Source: Hyphomicrobiales bacterium (GTDB lineage: Bacteria; Pseudomonadota; Alphaproteobacteria; Rhizobiales; Rhizobiaceae). From it: a stretch of 64,000 bases of DNA. Under the pieces are notes generated by a model. It did not search any database, was not told where the DNA came from, and saw nothing but the letters and a program-made list of their open reading frames with translations. Both the position numbers and the translations under genes were made by a program. Shown one piece after another: positions 55,504 to 64,000 of this stretch. How positions within the stretch are numbered: position 1 is the stretch's first letter; the number at the start of each line of letters is the position of its first letter. The DNA lies in NCBI GenBank assembly GCA_900466945.1, contig UBNV01000014.1, positions 1 through 64,000 on the forward strand, given 5' to 3'.

Positions 55504-56412
55504 TCAGGACCTCTTCAGCTTGGGATCGAGAGCATCGCGCAGGCCGTCACCCATGAGGTTGATGGCGAGAACGGTGATCAGGATGGCAAGACCCGGGAAA
55601 GTGACAACCCACCAGGCGCGCAGGATGAACTCGCGCGCTTCGGCGAGCATCGTGCCCCATTCGGGAGCCGGCGGCTGCGCGCCCATGCCGAGGAAGCCGA
55701 GAGCGGCCGCATCGAGGATGGCGTTGGAGAAGGACAGCGTTGCCTGAACGATCAGCGGTGCCATGCAGTTCGGCAGGATCGTCTTGAACATGAGACGAAG
55801 CGGGCTTGCACCGGCCAGCCGTGCCGCCGTCACGTAGTCGCGGGTTTTCTCCGACATCACCGCTGCGCGGGTCAGGCGAACAAAATGCGGCTGCAGCGTC
55901 AGCGCAATGGCGATCATGCCATTGGTCAGTCCGGGGCCGAGGATGGCGACGAGAACCAGCGCCAGAAGCAGCGAGGGAAACGCCAGAATGATGTCCATCA
56001 AGCGCATGATCGCCGTATCAAGCCAGCCGCCATAAAAGCCGGCGATGACACCGATTGCGATACCCGTCGTCAGCGACAGCGTGGTGACGAAAACGCCGAT
56101 GAACAGCGAATATTGCGAGCCGTAGATCAGTCGGGACAGGATGTCGCGACCGACCGGGTCGGTGCCGAGCGGATAGCTCCAGTCGCCGCCTTCCAGCCAG
56201 GCCGGTGGCAGGAGAACAACGTCGCGATACTGCTCGAAGGGAGAATGCGGCGCGATCACGCCGGCGAAAACGGCGACGAACACAAGGGCGACGAAGACCA
56301 CGAGGCCGATGACGGCGCCGCGATTTTCGGAGAAGTAGAACCAGAATTCGGCCAGCATCTGGCGGCGCATCTGCGCGGTGGTGACCGGCTGGCTGGCTGT
56401 TGTCTCTGCCAT
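55504..56412 (-). CDS. dppC: Dipeptide ABC transporter permease DppC
   Basis: 302-residue permease with the N-terminal OppC-type helix (about 32-54), TDPVGRDILSRLIYGSQYSL (about 98-117), six membrane helices in all, and the EAA coupling loop near AARLAGASPLRLMFKTILPN. GAQPPAPEWGTMLAEAR is a hallmark of the DppC group. It follows dppB across 14 bp. Confidence 0.92.
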   Translation of the reverse strand: MAETTASQPVTTAQMRRQMLAEFWFYFSENRGAVIGLVVFVALVFVAVFAGVIAPHSPFEQYRDVVLLPPAWLEGGDWSYPLGTDPVGRDILSRLIYGSQYSLFIGVFVTTLSLTTGIAIGVIAGFYGGWLDTAIMRLMDIILAFPSLLLALVLVAILGPGLTNGMIAIALTLQPHFVRLTRAAVMSEKTRDYVTAARLAGASPLRLMFKTILPNCMAPLIVQATLSFSNAILDAAALGFLGMGAQPPAPEWGTMLAEAREFILRAWWVVTFPGLAILITVLAINLMGDGLRDALDPKLKRS

Positions 56413-56426
56413 GGGACTTTATCCTT

Positions 56427-57431
56427 CTAGTGGCGGATGCGCGGGTTGATGAGGCCGTAGAGCAGGTCGACGATGAGGTTCACGACCATGATGATGCCGG
56501 CGATCAGGAGGAGGCCTCCCTGGATGACCGGGTAGTCACGGCGGAACACACTGTCGACCATCCACTTGCCGATGCCCGGCCAGGAGAAGATCGTTTCGGT
56601 GAGAATGGCGCCTGCGAGCATGACGCCGATCTGCAGGCCGATCGTGGTGATGACCGGGATCATGGCGTTGCGCAGCGCATGCAGGCCGACAACGCGGAAA
56701 GGCGATAGGCCCTTGGCGCGGGCGGTGCGAATGTAATCTTCCGACAGCACTTCGAGCATGGCCGAGCGCGTCTGGCGCGCGATGACGGCGAGCGGAATGG
56801 TCGCCAGCACGATCGAGGGTAGGATCAGATGGCTAAGCGCCGAGGTGAACGCGCCCTTCTGGCCCGAGAGCAGGCTGTCGATCAGCATGAAGCCGGTGAC
56901 CGGCGGGAAGAAGAACATCAGCGAGATGCGGCCGGAGACCGGGGTCCATTGCAGGATACCTGAGAAGAGGATGATGAGCAGCAGGCCCCACCAGAAGATC
57001 GGCATGGAATAGCCGACAAGCGCTATGCCCATCATCGTCTGATCGAAGAAGGAGCCGCGTTTGATGGCTGCGACGATGCCAGCCGGGACACCGATCGCGA
57101 TCGCGATCAGGATCGCACAGAGCGACAGCTCGACGGTTGCCGGGAAGAGCGCGAAGAACTGGTCGATGATCGGGCTCTTGGAGACGATCGAGGTGCCGAA
57201 GTCACCGGTCATCACGCCGCCGAGATAATCGAAATACTGCACCACCAGCGGCCGATCGAGACCGAGATTGGCGCTGATCTGGGCGTGACGCTCGGGCGAC
57301 ATGACGCGCTCGCCGGAGAGAAGCGCGACCGGATCGCCCGGCAGAAGCCGGATGAAGGCGAAGGCAATGATCGAGACGCCGATGAAGGTCGGGATCAAGA
57401 CGGCGAGCCGTCGCAGGAGAAAGCCAAACAT
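56427..57431 (-). CDS. dppB: Dipeptide ABC transporter permease DppB
   Basis: 334-residue permease. The N-terminal FLLRRLAVLIPTFIGVSII helix, then LLPGDPVALLSGERV, LGLDRPLVVQYFDYLGGVM and the EAA loop TARAKGLSPFRVVGLHALRN are typical of DppB. The ATG at 57431 is the family start; a longer frame reaching 57584 runs through the hairpin that separates it from dppA and is rejected. Confidence 0.92.
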   Translation of the reverse strand: MFGFLLRRLAVLIPTFIGVSIIAFAFIRLLPGDPVALLSGERVMSPERHAQISANLGLDRPLVVQYFDYLGGVMTGDFGTSIVSKSPIIDQFFALFPATVELSLCAILIAIAIGVPAGIVAAIKRGSFFDQTMMGIALVGYSMPIFWWGLLLIILFSGILQWTPVSGRISLMFFFPPVTGFMLIDSLLSGQKGAFTSALSHLILPSIVLATIPLAVIARQTRSAMLEVLSEDYIRTARAKGLSPFRVVGLHALRNAMIPVITTIGLQIGVMLAGAILTETIFSWPGIGKWMVDSVFRRDYPVIQGGLLLIAGIIMVVNLIVDLLYGLINPRIRH

Positions 57432-57552
57432 GTGTGAGACCTGTTGTTTTAAGGGAGGTCGAACCGCGGCGCATGGCCGTCTGTGGTTACCCGAAACGCT
57501 GCACCTGAGCCTTCGAGCATGACGCGAGATTGATCTCGTATCAACGACAAAC

Positions 57553-57574
57553 GCCGCGGGCCAAGGCCCGCGGC
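57553..57574 (-). terminator. Attenuating hairpin between dppA and dppB
   Basis: GCCGCGGGCC-AA-GGCCCGCGGC is a perfect 10-bp GC stem 19 bp past the dppA stop on the minus strand. It is followed by GTTTGTCGTT. It should cut transcription of dppBCDF relative to dppA. Confidence 0.65.
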
Positions 57575-57593
57575 GAGAGATCAAGTGTTTCGA

Positions 57594-59192
57594 TTACTCG
57601 GCGATGTCGACGTTTTCGAAGGTGAAGTCACCAAGCGGGCTCTGGACGAAGCCGGAGACTTCCTTGCGCATCGGAACGACCGAGAGCGAATGGTCGATCG
57701 TGGCCCACGGCGCTTCGCGCTTGAAGACGAGCTGAGCTTCTTCGTAGAGCTTGGTGCGCTCGGTCTGGTCAGAGGTGACCTTGGCCTTCTTCACCAGTGC
57801 GTCGAATTCCTCGTTGCACCACTGTGCGCGGTTGTTGCCGCCGACGGCAGCGCAGCCCAGCAGCGTGTCGAGGAAGTTGTCCGGGTCGCCGTTGTCGCCG
57901 GTCCAGCCGAGCATGACAGCACCATCACGATCCTTGGCCTTCGAGCGGTCGAGATACTCGGCCCATTCGTAGGAAACGATCTCGACGGTGACGCCGATCT
58001 TGGAGAAGTCATCCTGGATGATTTCAGCGGCGCGACGTGCGTTCAGCATGTAGGGGCGCGAAACCGGCATGGCCCAGACCTTCATCGAAAGACCGGTAAC
58101 ACCAGCGGCTTCGAGTTCCTTCTTGGCGGCGTCCAGATCGTAAGCGTCATCCTGGGTAGCCTGGTTGTAGGACCACATGGTCGGCGGGATCGGGTTCTTG
58201 GCAGGCGTTGCCATACCCTGGAAGACAGCGTCGACGATCGCTTCCTTGTTGATCGCCTTGTTCAGCGCCTTGCGGACTTCCGGCTTGTCAAAGGGAGCCT
58301 GGGTCGTGTTGTAGGCGAGGTAAGCGACGTTCAGGCCTTCCTGCTCCATCACGGTCAGGGCCGGATCGGACTTCATGGTCTCGACGTCTGCAGCGTTCGG
58401 GAACGGCATCAGGTGGCATTCGCCAGCCTTGAGCTTCTGGTAGCGAACGGCAGCATCCGTGGTGATCGCGAAGACGAGGTCGTCGATCTTCGGTGCGCCA
58501 CCCCAGTAGTCGGCGTTCTTCTTGTAGCGGATGACGGCATCCTGCTGGTAACCGACGAAGGAGAACGGACCCGTGCCGACCGGCATCTGGTTCAGCTGTT
58601 CCTTCTTGCCTTCAGCTTCGAGCTTGTCGGCATATTCCTTGGAGACGATCGATGCGAAAGGCATTGCAAGGTTTGCGAGGAACGGCGCTTCCGGCTTGTT
58701 GAGCGTGATCTTGACCGTCATGTCATCGACCTTTTCGATCGACTTGATCAGTTCGGGGAAGCCCATGCCGGCGGCATATTCCCAAGAGGTGCCGGCAACA
58801 TACTGGTTCCACGGATGATCGGCCTTCAGCTGGCGATCCAGCGAGAAAAGGACGTCATCGGCGTTGAATTCGCGCGACGGGGTGAAGAACTCGGTCGTGT
58901 GGAACTTGACACCCGGGCGCAGCTTGAAGGTGTATTCGGTGCCTTCGGCATTGACTTCATAGCTTTCGGCCAGACCAGCTTCGGCTTCGGTCGTGCCGGG
59001 CTTGAATTCCATCAGACGGCTGTAGACCGGATGCGCAGAGGCATCGAAAGTCGTGCCGGCGGTGTACATGCCGGGATCGAAGCCTTCCGGCGATCCTTCC
59101 GAGCAGTAAACAAAGGTCTTGGCGCTGGCGGCGCCCGACAGGAAAGTAGCGGCAGCAAGCGCTGCGGCTGCAAGAGCAAACTTGGTTTTCAT
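57594..59192 (-). CDS. dppA: Dipeptide ABC transporter substrate-binding protein DppA
   Basis: 532-residue SBP_bac_5 periplasmic protein. The signal peptide is cut near residue 24 (GAASA-KTF). The mature N-terminus TFVYCSEGSPEGFDPGMYTA is DppA-like. KLRPGVKFHTTEFFTPSREF (about 95-114) and the Asp-rich DDVLFSLDR are family motifs, and GWTGDNGDPDNFL (about 430-442) is the peptide-binding loop with the conserved Asp. First gene of dppABCDF. It may also carry heme or 5-aminolevulinate, as DppA does elsewhere. Confidence 0.93.
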   Translation of the reverse strand: MKTKFALAAAALAAATFLSGAASAKTFVYCSEGSPEGFDPGMYTAGTTFDASAHPVYSRLMEFKPGTTEAEAGLAESYEVNAEGTEYTFKLRPGVKFHTTEFFTPSREFNADDVLFSLDRQLKADHPWNQYVAGTSWEYAAGMGFPELIKSIEKVDDMTVKITLNKPEAPFLANLAMPFASIVSKEYADKLEAEGKKEQLNQMPVGTGPFSFVGYQQDAVIRYKKNADYWGGAPKIDDLVFAITTDAAVRYQKLKAGECHLMPFPNAADVETMKSDPALTVMEQEGLNVAYLAYNTTQAPFDKPEVRKALNKAINKEAIVDAVFQGMATPAKNPIPPTMWSYNQATQDDAYDLDAAKKELEAAGVTGLSMKVWAMPVSRPYMLNARRAAEIIQDDFSKIGVTVEIVSYEWAEYLDRSKAKDRDGAVMLGWTGDNGDPDNFLDTLLGCAAVGGNNRAQWCNEEFDALVKKAKVTSDQTERTKLYEEAQLVFKREAPWATIDHSLSVVPMRKEVSGFVQSPLGDFTFENVDIAE

Positions 59193-59715
59193 GAGCAGTC
59201 TCCCAAAGGCTAAGGACGAGAGTCCTCGCCGGTTCTTTTGGTCCCGCGGCGCGTGGATCGCACCCGTGTTTTGTGAAGATCGGCTTCAGCCGCTCTTCCG
59301 GCAATCGACGGATTACCAGCCGCGCGTCGTATTCTGACCAGCGGCAAGGATTATCCCTCGGATCACTGCTGCAGTGTCTTATCGGCTTCGGATGCGTTGT
59401 AAAGAGAGATTCGGCTCAATTCCGACATAGAATTGGTCTGGTTTTCGCCGCAATTGGCGCCTGTGCGCTCATACATTCTACAATCCGCAAACTGGCCCGA
59501 CGAAACCATCGAACATTAGAGATGCAAGAGAATGCAGAAGAATCAAGGCTTCGGCGGTTGCTGCGTCGCAAAATGGCAAGGCCAGCCGAGCGGTCAGGCG
59601 GGGTGTAGCAAGCTGTAGGAAGTTTATCAACCAGTCAAAAAAATTGTTCGCTGCGAGAGACAGGCTCCGTCGCATACCCTGCCTCGCCAGGGTCAAAGCG
59701 GTCTGATCTTCGAGG
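59193..59715. other. Intergenic region upstream of dppA
   Basis: About 520 bp without a recognisable gene. On the minus strand it must hold the dppA promoter and leader; TTGCGG-N17-CTATGT around 59430-59460 is one weak candidate. Near dppA a GAGGACT...GTCCT dyad lies in the leader. I found no tRNA, small ORF with a ribosome-binding site, or transposon end. Confidence 0.4.
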
Positions 59716-59754
59716 GAAGGAGGAGGGGCTTGGGGAACCCCTCCTCCTTCTTTT
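59716..59754. terminator. Terminator of the RND efflux operon
   Basis: GAAGGAGGAGGGG and CCCCTCCTCCTTC form a perfect 13-bp stem with a 9-nt loop, beginning 8 bp beyond the RND pump stop codon. The T-tail (TTTT) is on the plus-strand side, so the element may act in both directions. Confidence 0.65.
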
Positions 59755-59757
59755 CGG

Positions 59758-62700
59758 TCACGCTTTGTGGGGAGAGCGACCGAAAAAGAAGGCGTAAGCC
59801 GCGGGCAAAACCAAAATGGTCAGCACGGTCGCCACGAGAATGCCACCCATCATCGCGTAGGCGAGCGGACCCCAGAAGATGCCGCGCGAAATGGGGATGA
59901 GCGCGAGCACCGCCGTGAGCGCCGTCAGCATGATCGGTCGGAAACGTCGGACGGCAGAGCCGATGATCGCTTCCAGTCGGTCCATGCCGGCCGCAATATC
60001 CTGGTCGATCTGGTCGATCAGGATGATCGAGTTGCGAATGATAATGCCGAGCAGGGCGATGACACCGAGGATCGCGACGAAACCGAAGGGCGCACCGGAA
60101 ATTAGCAGGGCTGCCGCAGCCCCGATAATCCCGAGCGGACCGGTCGCAAGCACGAGCATGGCCTTGCCGAAGTGTTGCAACTGGATCATCAGCAGCACCA
60201 CGATGACGAGAAGCATGATGGGCGCTTTCGCGGCGATCGAGTCCTGGCTCTCGGCGCTGTCTTCCGCGCCACCCTGGATCTCGATGGAGTAACCCGGGGC
60301 TAAGCCGTCGCGGAGCGATTGCATGTCCTCGAACATGCGCAGCGCCTCGTCGTTCGACTGGACATCATCCGGCACTGTTGCGCGTACGGTGACCGTCGGC
60401 AGGCGATTTCGACGCCATTCGATGCCCTGCTCCAGCGTCGGTACGACCTTGGCGATCTGCGACAGCGGGATGAAGGCTCCGAGATCGGTCGGTACGTAGA
60501 TTGAATTGACCGCAGTGAGCAGCCGACGGCTGTCTTCCGGTTCGCGGGCGACGATCGAGATCGTCTCCTCCCCTGCTCTCACATCGGCAAGCGGAGCGCC
60601 GCTCATCGTGGCCTGGAGCATCTGCCTCAGGCGTTGCGACGACACGCCGAGCGCGCGGGCACGGTCCTGATCGACGACGAGGGTCATGGCCGGGACCGGC
60701 TCGAGCCAGTCGTCATGAACGGCCTGAAGCAACGGGTTCTGATGGAAGCGGGCCTTGACCTGGTCGGCAATGAGGCGAACCTCGTGACGCTCGGGACCAC
60801 TGACGCGCATCTGGACGGCCCAGCCGGTCGGCGGGCCGAGGAAGAGACGATCGACCTTGCCTCGCACCGAGGGGAAGTCTTCGGCCAGCTTCATCCGGAG
60901 CTTCGTGATCAGCCGCTCCCGCGCCTCCTCGTCCCTCGCCATGACCAGAAGCTGGGCATAGTTTGGGTTGCGAAGCTGCTGGTCGAGCGGCAGGAAGAAG
61001 CGCGGCGCGCCCTCTCCGACATAGGTCGCGACGAAACGCTGATCCTCGTCCGTCAGGATGGTGGCTTCGAGACGCTTCGCTTCAGCCTCGACTTCCTTGA
61101 TCGAAGTGCCCTCGGGCAGCCACATGTCGACCAGGATTTCCGGACGCGAAGACTGCGGGAAGAAATTCTTCGGAATGAACTGGAATGACCAGAGACTGAC
61201 CGCGAAAATGGCCAGCGTGGAACCGATGACGATGACGCGATGCTGGACGGCCCAGGCGACGACCGAACGCAGGCGGCGATAGAAAGGCGTGTCGAAGGCG
61301 TCGTGGTGGTCGCCGACATGGGCCCTCTGCTTGAGGATCATGTAGCCGAGCCAAGGGGTAAAGTAGACGGCAACGAACCAGGAGATGACCAGGGAAATGC
61401 CGACCACATAAAAGAGCGAGCGGACATATTCACCGGCTGTCGATTCCGCAAAGCCGACGGGGATAAAGCCGGCCGTGGTGATCAGTGTGCCGGTCAACAT
61501 GGGGAAGGCGGTCGACGAATAGGCGAAACTCGCCGCATCCAGCTTGTCGAGCCCCTCTTCCAGCTTTCGCTCCATCATCTCGACGACGATCATGGCGTCA
61601 TCGACCAGGAGCCCGAGTGCGATGATGAGTGCGCCGAGGGAGATGCGCTGCAGGTCGAGACCGAACTCGTACATGACGGCAAAGGTGGCGGCGAGAACCA
61701 GCGGAATGGCAATCGCGATCACGAGGCCCGAGCGCCAGCCGATCGAAACGAAAGAGACGACAAGGACGATCAGGAGGGCTTCGCCGAGCGCCTTCATGAA
61801 CTCGCCGACCGCTTCACGCACGACTTCGGGCTGGTTGGAGATCTGCGAGACTTCTAGGCCGATCGGCAGGGTCGCCTCGAAACGCTGCAGCGTTTCCTCC
61901 ACGGCATCGCCGACATCGGTGACCTTGAAGCCCTTGGCCATGACGACGCCGACCTGGACGGAGTCCTTGCCGTTGAAGCGGAACTTGCGTTGGTAGGGAT
62001 CTTCGAGCCCCTCGGTGACGGTTGCAATATCTCCGAGGCGCGTCACCTGGTCGCCGGAATTCAAGCGAAGCTCGCGAATGTCTTCGGCCGCCGAAAAGCC
62101 CCCATCGACCGATATGCGCACTGATCTGGATCCGGTGTCGATCGAACCGGTCGCATCGATCGCGTTCTGTCCGGCGAGCGCGTTCTGGAGATCCGTAAAG
62201 GTCAGTCCGCGTTCGGCGAGTGCCTTGGAAGACACTTCGATGAAGATCTTTTGCGGTTGGTCGCCCAGGATCACGGCCTTTTCGACACCCTCGGTCGAGA
62301 GAAGCACGTCACGCGCCTGGATCGCATGCTGCTTGAGTTCCGGATAGCTGTAGCCATCGCCAGTCAGCGCATAAAGCGTGATGTAGGTGTCGCCGAACTC
62401 GTCGTTGAAGTAAGGACCGAGCAGCCCCTCTGGCAGCTCGTTTTCGATATCGCCGACCTTCTTGCGGACCTGGTAGAAAGCATCAGCCACATCATTGGCG
62501 TCAGTATTGCCCTTGACCTGCAAGGTGATGATGGCCGAACCCGGCCGCGTGTAGGACTTCACCCAATCGAGATAGGGTGTTTCCTGCAGCTTGCGCTCGA
62601 TCTTGTTGACGACCTGGTCCTGCATGTCGGTGAGGGACGCTCCCGGCCAGAACGCCTGAACGACCATAACGCGGAAGGTGAAATCGGGATCTTCCTTCTG

Positions 62701-62829
62701 GCCCATGCGCATGAGGCCGAACAGTCCGGTCAGGATGATCAGGCCGAAGAGGAAACGGGCAATGCTGGGATGGCCGATGGCCCAACGGGACAAGTTGAAC
62801 GAGCCCGGTTCTACAGGAGAAGTGTTCAT
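59758..62829 (-). CDS. RND efflux transporter, AcrB/HAE1-type
   Basis: 1023-residue inner-membrane proton/drug antiporter. The first helix (about 26-43) is followed by a large periplasmic loop, then helices with the proton-relay Asp-Asp pair near residue 410 (GLLVDDAMIVVEMM), a second periplasmic loop (about 560-870) and the final helices. QKEDPDFTFRVMVV and FRPIMLTALTAVLALIP are typical of the group related to VexF/MdtC-like pumps. The adaptor gene lies 34 bp upstream on the same strand. No outer-membrane factor is seen. Substrate unknown. Confidence 0.9.
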   Translation of the reverse strand: MNTSPVEPGSFNLSRWAIGHPSIARFLFGLIILTGLFGLMRMGQKEDPDFTFRVMVVQAFWPGASLTDMQDQVVNKIERKLQETPYLDWVKSYTRPGSAIITLQVKGNTDANDVADAFYQVRKKVGDIENELPEGLLGPYFNDEFGDTYITLYALTGDGYSYPELKQHAIQARDVLLSTEGVEKAVILGDQPQKIFIEVSSKALAERGLTFTDLQNALAGQNAIDATGSIDTGSRSVRISVDGGFSAAEDIRELRLNSGDQVTRLGDIATVTEGLEDPYQRKFRFNGKDSVQVGVVMAKGFKVTDVGDAVEETLQRFEATLPIGLEVSQISNQPEVVREAVGEFMKALGEALLIVLVVSFVSIGWRSGLVIAIAIPLVLAATFAVMYEFGLDLQRISLGALIIALGLLVDDAMIVVEMMERKLEEGLDKLDAASFAYSSTAFPMLTGTLITTAGFIPVGFAESTAGEYVRSLFYVVGISLVISWFVAVYFTPWLGYMILKQRAHVGDHHDAFDTPFYRRLRSVVAWAVQHRVIVIGSTLAIFAVSLWSFQFIPKNFFPQSSRPEILVDMWLPEGTSIKEVEAEAKRLEATILTDEDQRFVATYVGEGAPRFFLPLDQQLRNPNYAQLLVMARDEEARERLITKLRMKLAEDFPSVRGKVDRLFLGPPTGWAVQMRVSGPERHEVRLIADQVKARFHQNPLLQAVHDDWLEPVPAMTLVVDQDRARALGVSSQRLRQMLQATMSGAPLADVRAGEETISIVAREPEDSRRLLTAVNSIYVPTDLGAFIPLSQIAKVVPTLEQGIEWRRNRLPTVTVRATVPDDVQSNDEALRMFEDMQSLRDGLAPGYSIEIQGGAEDSAESQDSIAAKAPIMLLVIVVLLMIQLQHFGKAMLVLATGPLGIIGAAAALLISGAPFGFVAILGVIALLGIIIRNSIILIDQIDQDIAAGMDRLEAIIGSAVRRFRPIMLTALTAVLALIPISRGIFWGPLAYAMMGGILVATVLTILVLPAAYAFFFGRSPHKA

Positions 62830-62863
62830 GGTATCTGGGTCCCGAAGGTGAAGGGCGCTGGGC

Positions 62864-64000
62864 TCAGCGGGTCGCGGCGTCAGGCTTCACAGCCTCGGCC
62901 TCGGCAGCACGAGACAGGTCTTGATCGGCAAGCCGCACTTTCATGTCTTCCGTCATGAACTGCGTGCCGGCCACCACCACGAGATCGCCTGGCTTCAAGC
63001 CGGCCGACACCTGGACACCAGTGTCGGAGAATGTGTCAACGGTGACAGGTCGCGCATGGACGGTGGCGTCAGTCCGGTCGACAGTCCAGACCGTCGACTG
63101 CTTGGCTGCATCCTGGGTCAGCGCAGAGAGCGGCAGTTCGAAGAAGTCCCTGTCGGACGGGGCAAGTGCTGTCACGCGCGCCGTCATGCCAAGCAGGATC
63201 TGCGGGTTGTCCGGAAGCGCGATGCGCACTGCAAAGGTGCGCGATGTGGCATCGGCGCTACCGGCCACTTCCCGGACGGCACCCTTCAAGGCCAGACCAT
63301 CCTTCGACCAGAAGCCGACCTCGACCTCTTTGCCGGGCGCAAAGGCAAAGATTTCATTCTCCGGCACGGCGATCAGTACTTCCTTCTCGCCATCTGCAGC
63401 AACAGTGACAACGGGGCTGCCGGCAGCGACGATCTGGCCGGCATCGGCGCTGATGGCCGTGACGATGCCCGTCTTGTCAGCCTTCAGCTCACCATAGGCA
63501 ACTTGGTTTCGGGCCTGTTCCAGAGACGAGCGCTGGCTGTCCCGGGTCGCGAGCGCCTGATTGTAGGTCAATTGTGCCTGCTCGAGCTGTGCCTTGGTCG
63601 TCACCTGCTGCCGATAAAGGGCGTCGGCACGCTTCAGGGCAAAATCTGCCGTCTCCAGCTGACGTTCCGCGGCGGCAAGGCTCGCTTCGGCGCTGCTCAT
63701 CTGAAGCTCGTAGTCGGTGACGTCGAGACGGGCAAGCACATCGCCCGGCGCCACGCGGTCGCCGATATCGACAAGGCGCTCGACGATCTTGCCGGCGACC
63801 CGGAAGCCGGCTGCGGCTTCGCTGCGGGCCTTGACCGTGCCGGAATACTTCAGCTCCCGGTCCGTAGAAGGTGCGGAGACCTCGATCACCTTAACGGGAC
63901 GCAGGACCGGCTCCTGGACGACCTCCGCGCCGCTATCCGAGCAGCCAGCGAGGCCGAGGGTGAGCAGCAGAGGCAATGCGAACACAGATACGCGATGCTT
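62864..64000 (-). CDS. RND efflux periplasmic adaptor (membrane-fusion protein), 5' end outside window
   Basis: At least 373 residues. A lipoprotein signal is visible: hydrophobic stretch and lipobox LAGC, Cys15 when counted from the GTG at 63985. The frame stays open to the window edge (KHRVSV before FALP), so the true start probably lies beyond it. The order is a beta barrel/lipoyl half (GTVKARSEAAAGFRVAGKIV), a helical hairpin (about 100-165) with ASLAAAERQLETADF, the second lipoyl half and a C-terminal beta-barrel domain (MTARVTAL). It links the pump at 59758 to an outer-membrane channel. Confidence 0.88.
   Translation of the reverse strand, partial: KHRVSVFALPLLLTLGLAGCSDSGAEVVQEPVLRPVKVIEVSAPSTDRELKYSGTVKARSEAAAGFRVAGKIVERLVDIGDRVAPGDVLARLDVTDYELQMSSAEASLAAAERQLETADFALKRADALYRQQVTTKAQLEQAQLTYNQALATRDSQRSSLEQARNQVAYGELKADKTGIVTAISADAGQIVAAGSPVVTVAADGEKEVLIAVPENEIFAFAPGKEVEVGFWSKDGLALKGAVREVAGSADATSRTFAVRIALPDNPQILLGMTARVTALAPSDRDFFELPLSALTQDAAKQSTVWTVDRTDATVHARPVTVDTFSDTGVQVSAGLKPGDLVVVAGTQFMTEDMKVRLADQDLSRAAEAEAVKPDAATR

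Noticed and set aside
59193-59757. tRNA or small RNA in the gap between dppA and the RND pump
   Set aside because: No cloverleaf, anticodon stem or TTCGA-type T-loop in a consistent fold was found by eye on either strand.

Overview
The window is a GC-rich stretch (about 60 percent by eye) of an alphaproteobacterial genome, most likely a member of the Rhizobiaceae (Agrobacterium/Rhizobium group). Three things point there: the galacturonate/galactarate gene set in the order known from Agrobacterium, an iron-rhodo box (TGA-N9-TCA) in front of an iron transporter, and the density of ABC/TRAP uptake operons. I see no rRNA, tRNA, CRISPR array, insertion sequence or prophage. Nearly all of the DNA is coding.

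Layout. 0.4-10.1 kb: one giant minus-strand gene for a 3211-residue type I secreted adhesin (N-terminal retention-like module, about five T1SS-143-type repeats, a von Willebrand A domain, cadherin/VCBS-like repeats, C-terminal RTX secretion signal). 10.4-18.0 kb: uronate catabolism, with udh divergent from a GntR/FadR regulator, kdgD, gci, gli and a three-gene TRAP transporter. 18.2-22.9 kb: ornithine cyclodeaminase, a GAF-GGDEF protein, recX, and a response regulator/histidine kinase pair. 23.2-28.6 kb: a sugar ABC transporter with an SMP-30 lactonase. 28.7-38.5 kb: a seven-gene minus-strand operon (NitT/TauT-type ABC transporter, two DUF1989 proteins, urea-carboxylase-like enzyme, allophanate hydrolase). 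It is preceded by what I read as a guanidine-I (ykkC) riboswitch and a consensus sigma-54 promoter, so it is best described as a guanidine-nitrogen utilisation operon. 38.7-45.1 kb: mixed genes (NmrA-like/HxlR pair, TadG-like protein, PAS-HTH regulator, a small membrane protein, kdgK with a probable kduD remnant beside it, a methyltransferase). 45.2-49.4 kb: an iron-complex ABC transporter with two tandem binding proteins. 49.4-53.8 kb: YitT, aromatic/aspartate aminotransferase, Lrp regulator, and a two-module alpha/beta hydrolase. 53.8-59.2 kb: a dipeptide ABC operon (dppABCDF). 59.8 kb to the end: an RND efflux pump and its adaptor, the adaptor running off the right edge.

How the genes work together. 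Galacturonate would enter through the TRAP system and be oxidised by Udh to galactarolactone, which Gli and Gci convert to 3-deoxy-2-keto-hexarate. KdgD then yields 2-oxoglutarate semialdehyde. Two matching operator-like sites sit on the -10 boxes of the divergent udh and kdgD promoters. In the guanidine operon, the carboxylase, the DUF1989 pair and allophanate hydrolase would turn guanidine into ammonia and CO2. Nitrogen limitation (sigma-54) and guanidine (riboswitch) would both be needed for expression. All five solute-binding-protein genes that lie upstream of their own membrane components are followed by a strong intercistronic hairpin, which suggests a shared way of over-producing the binding protein.
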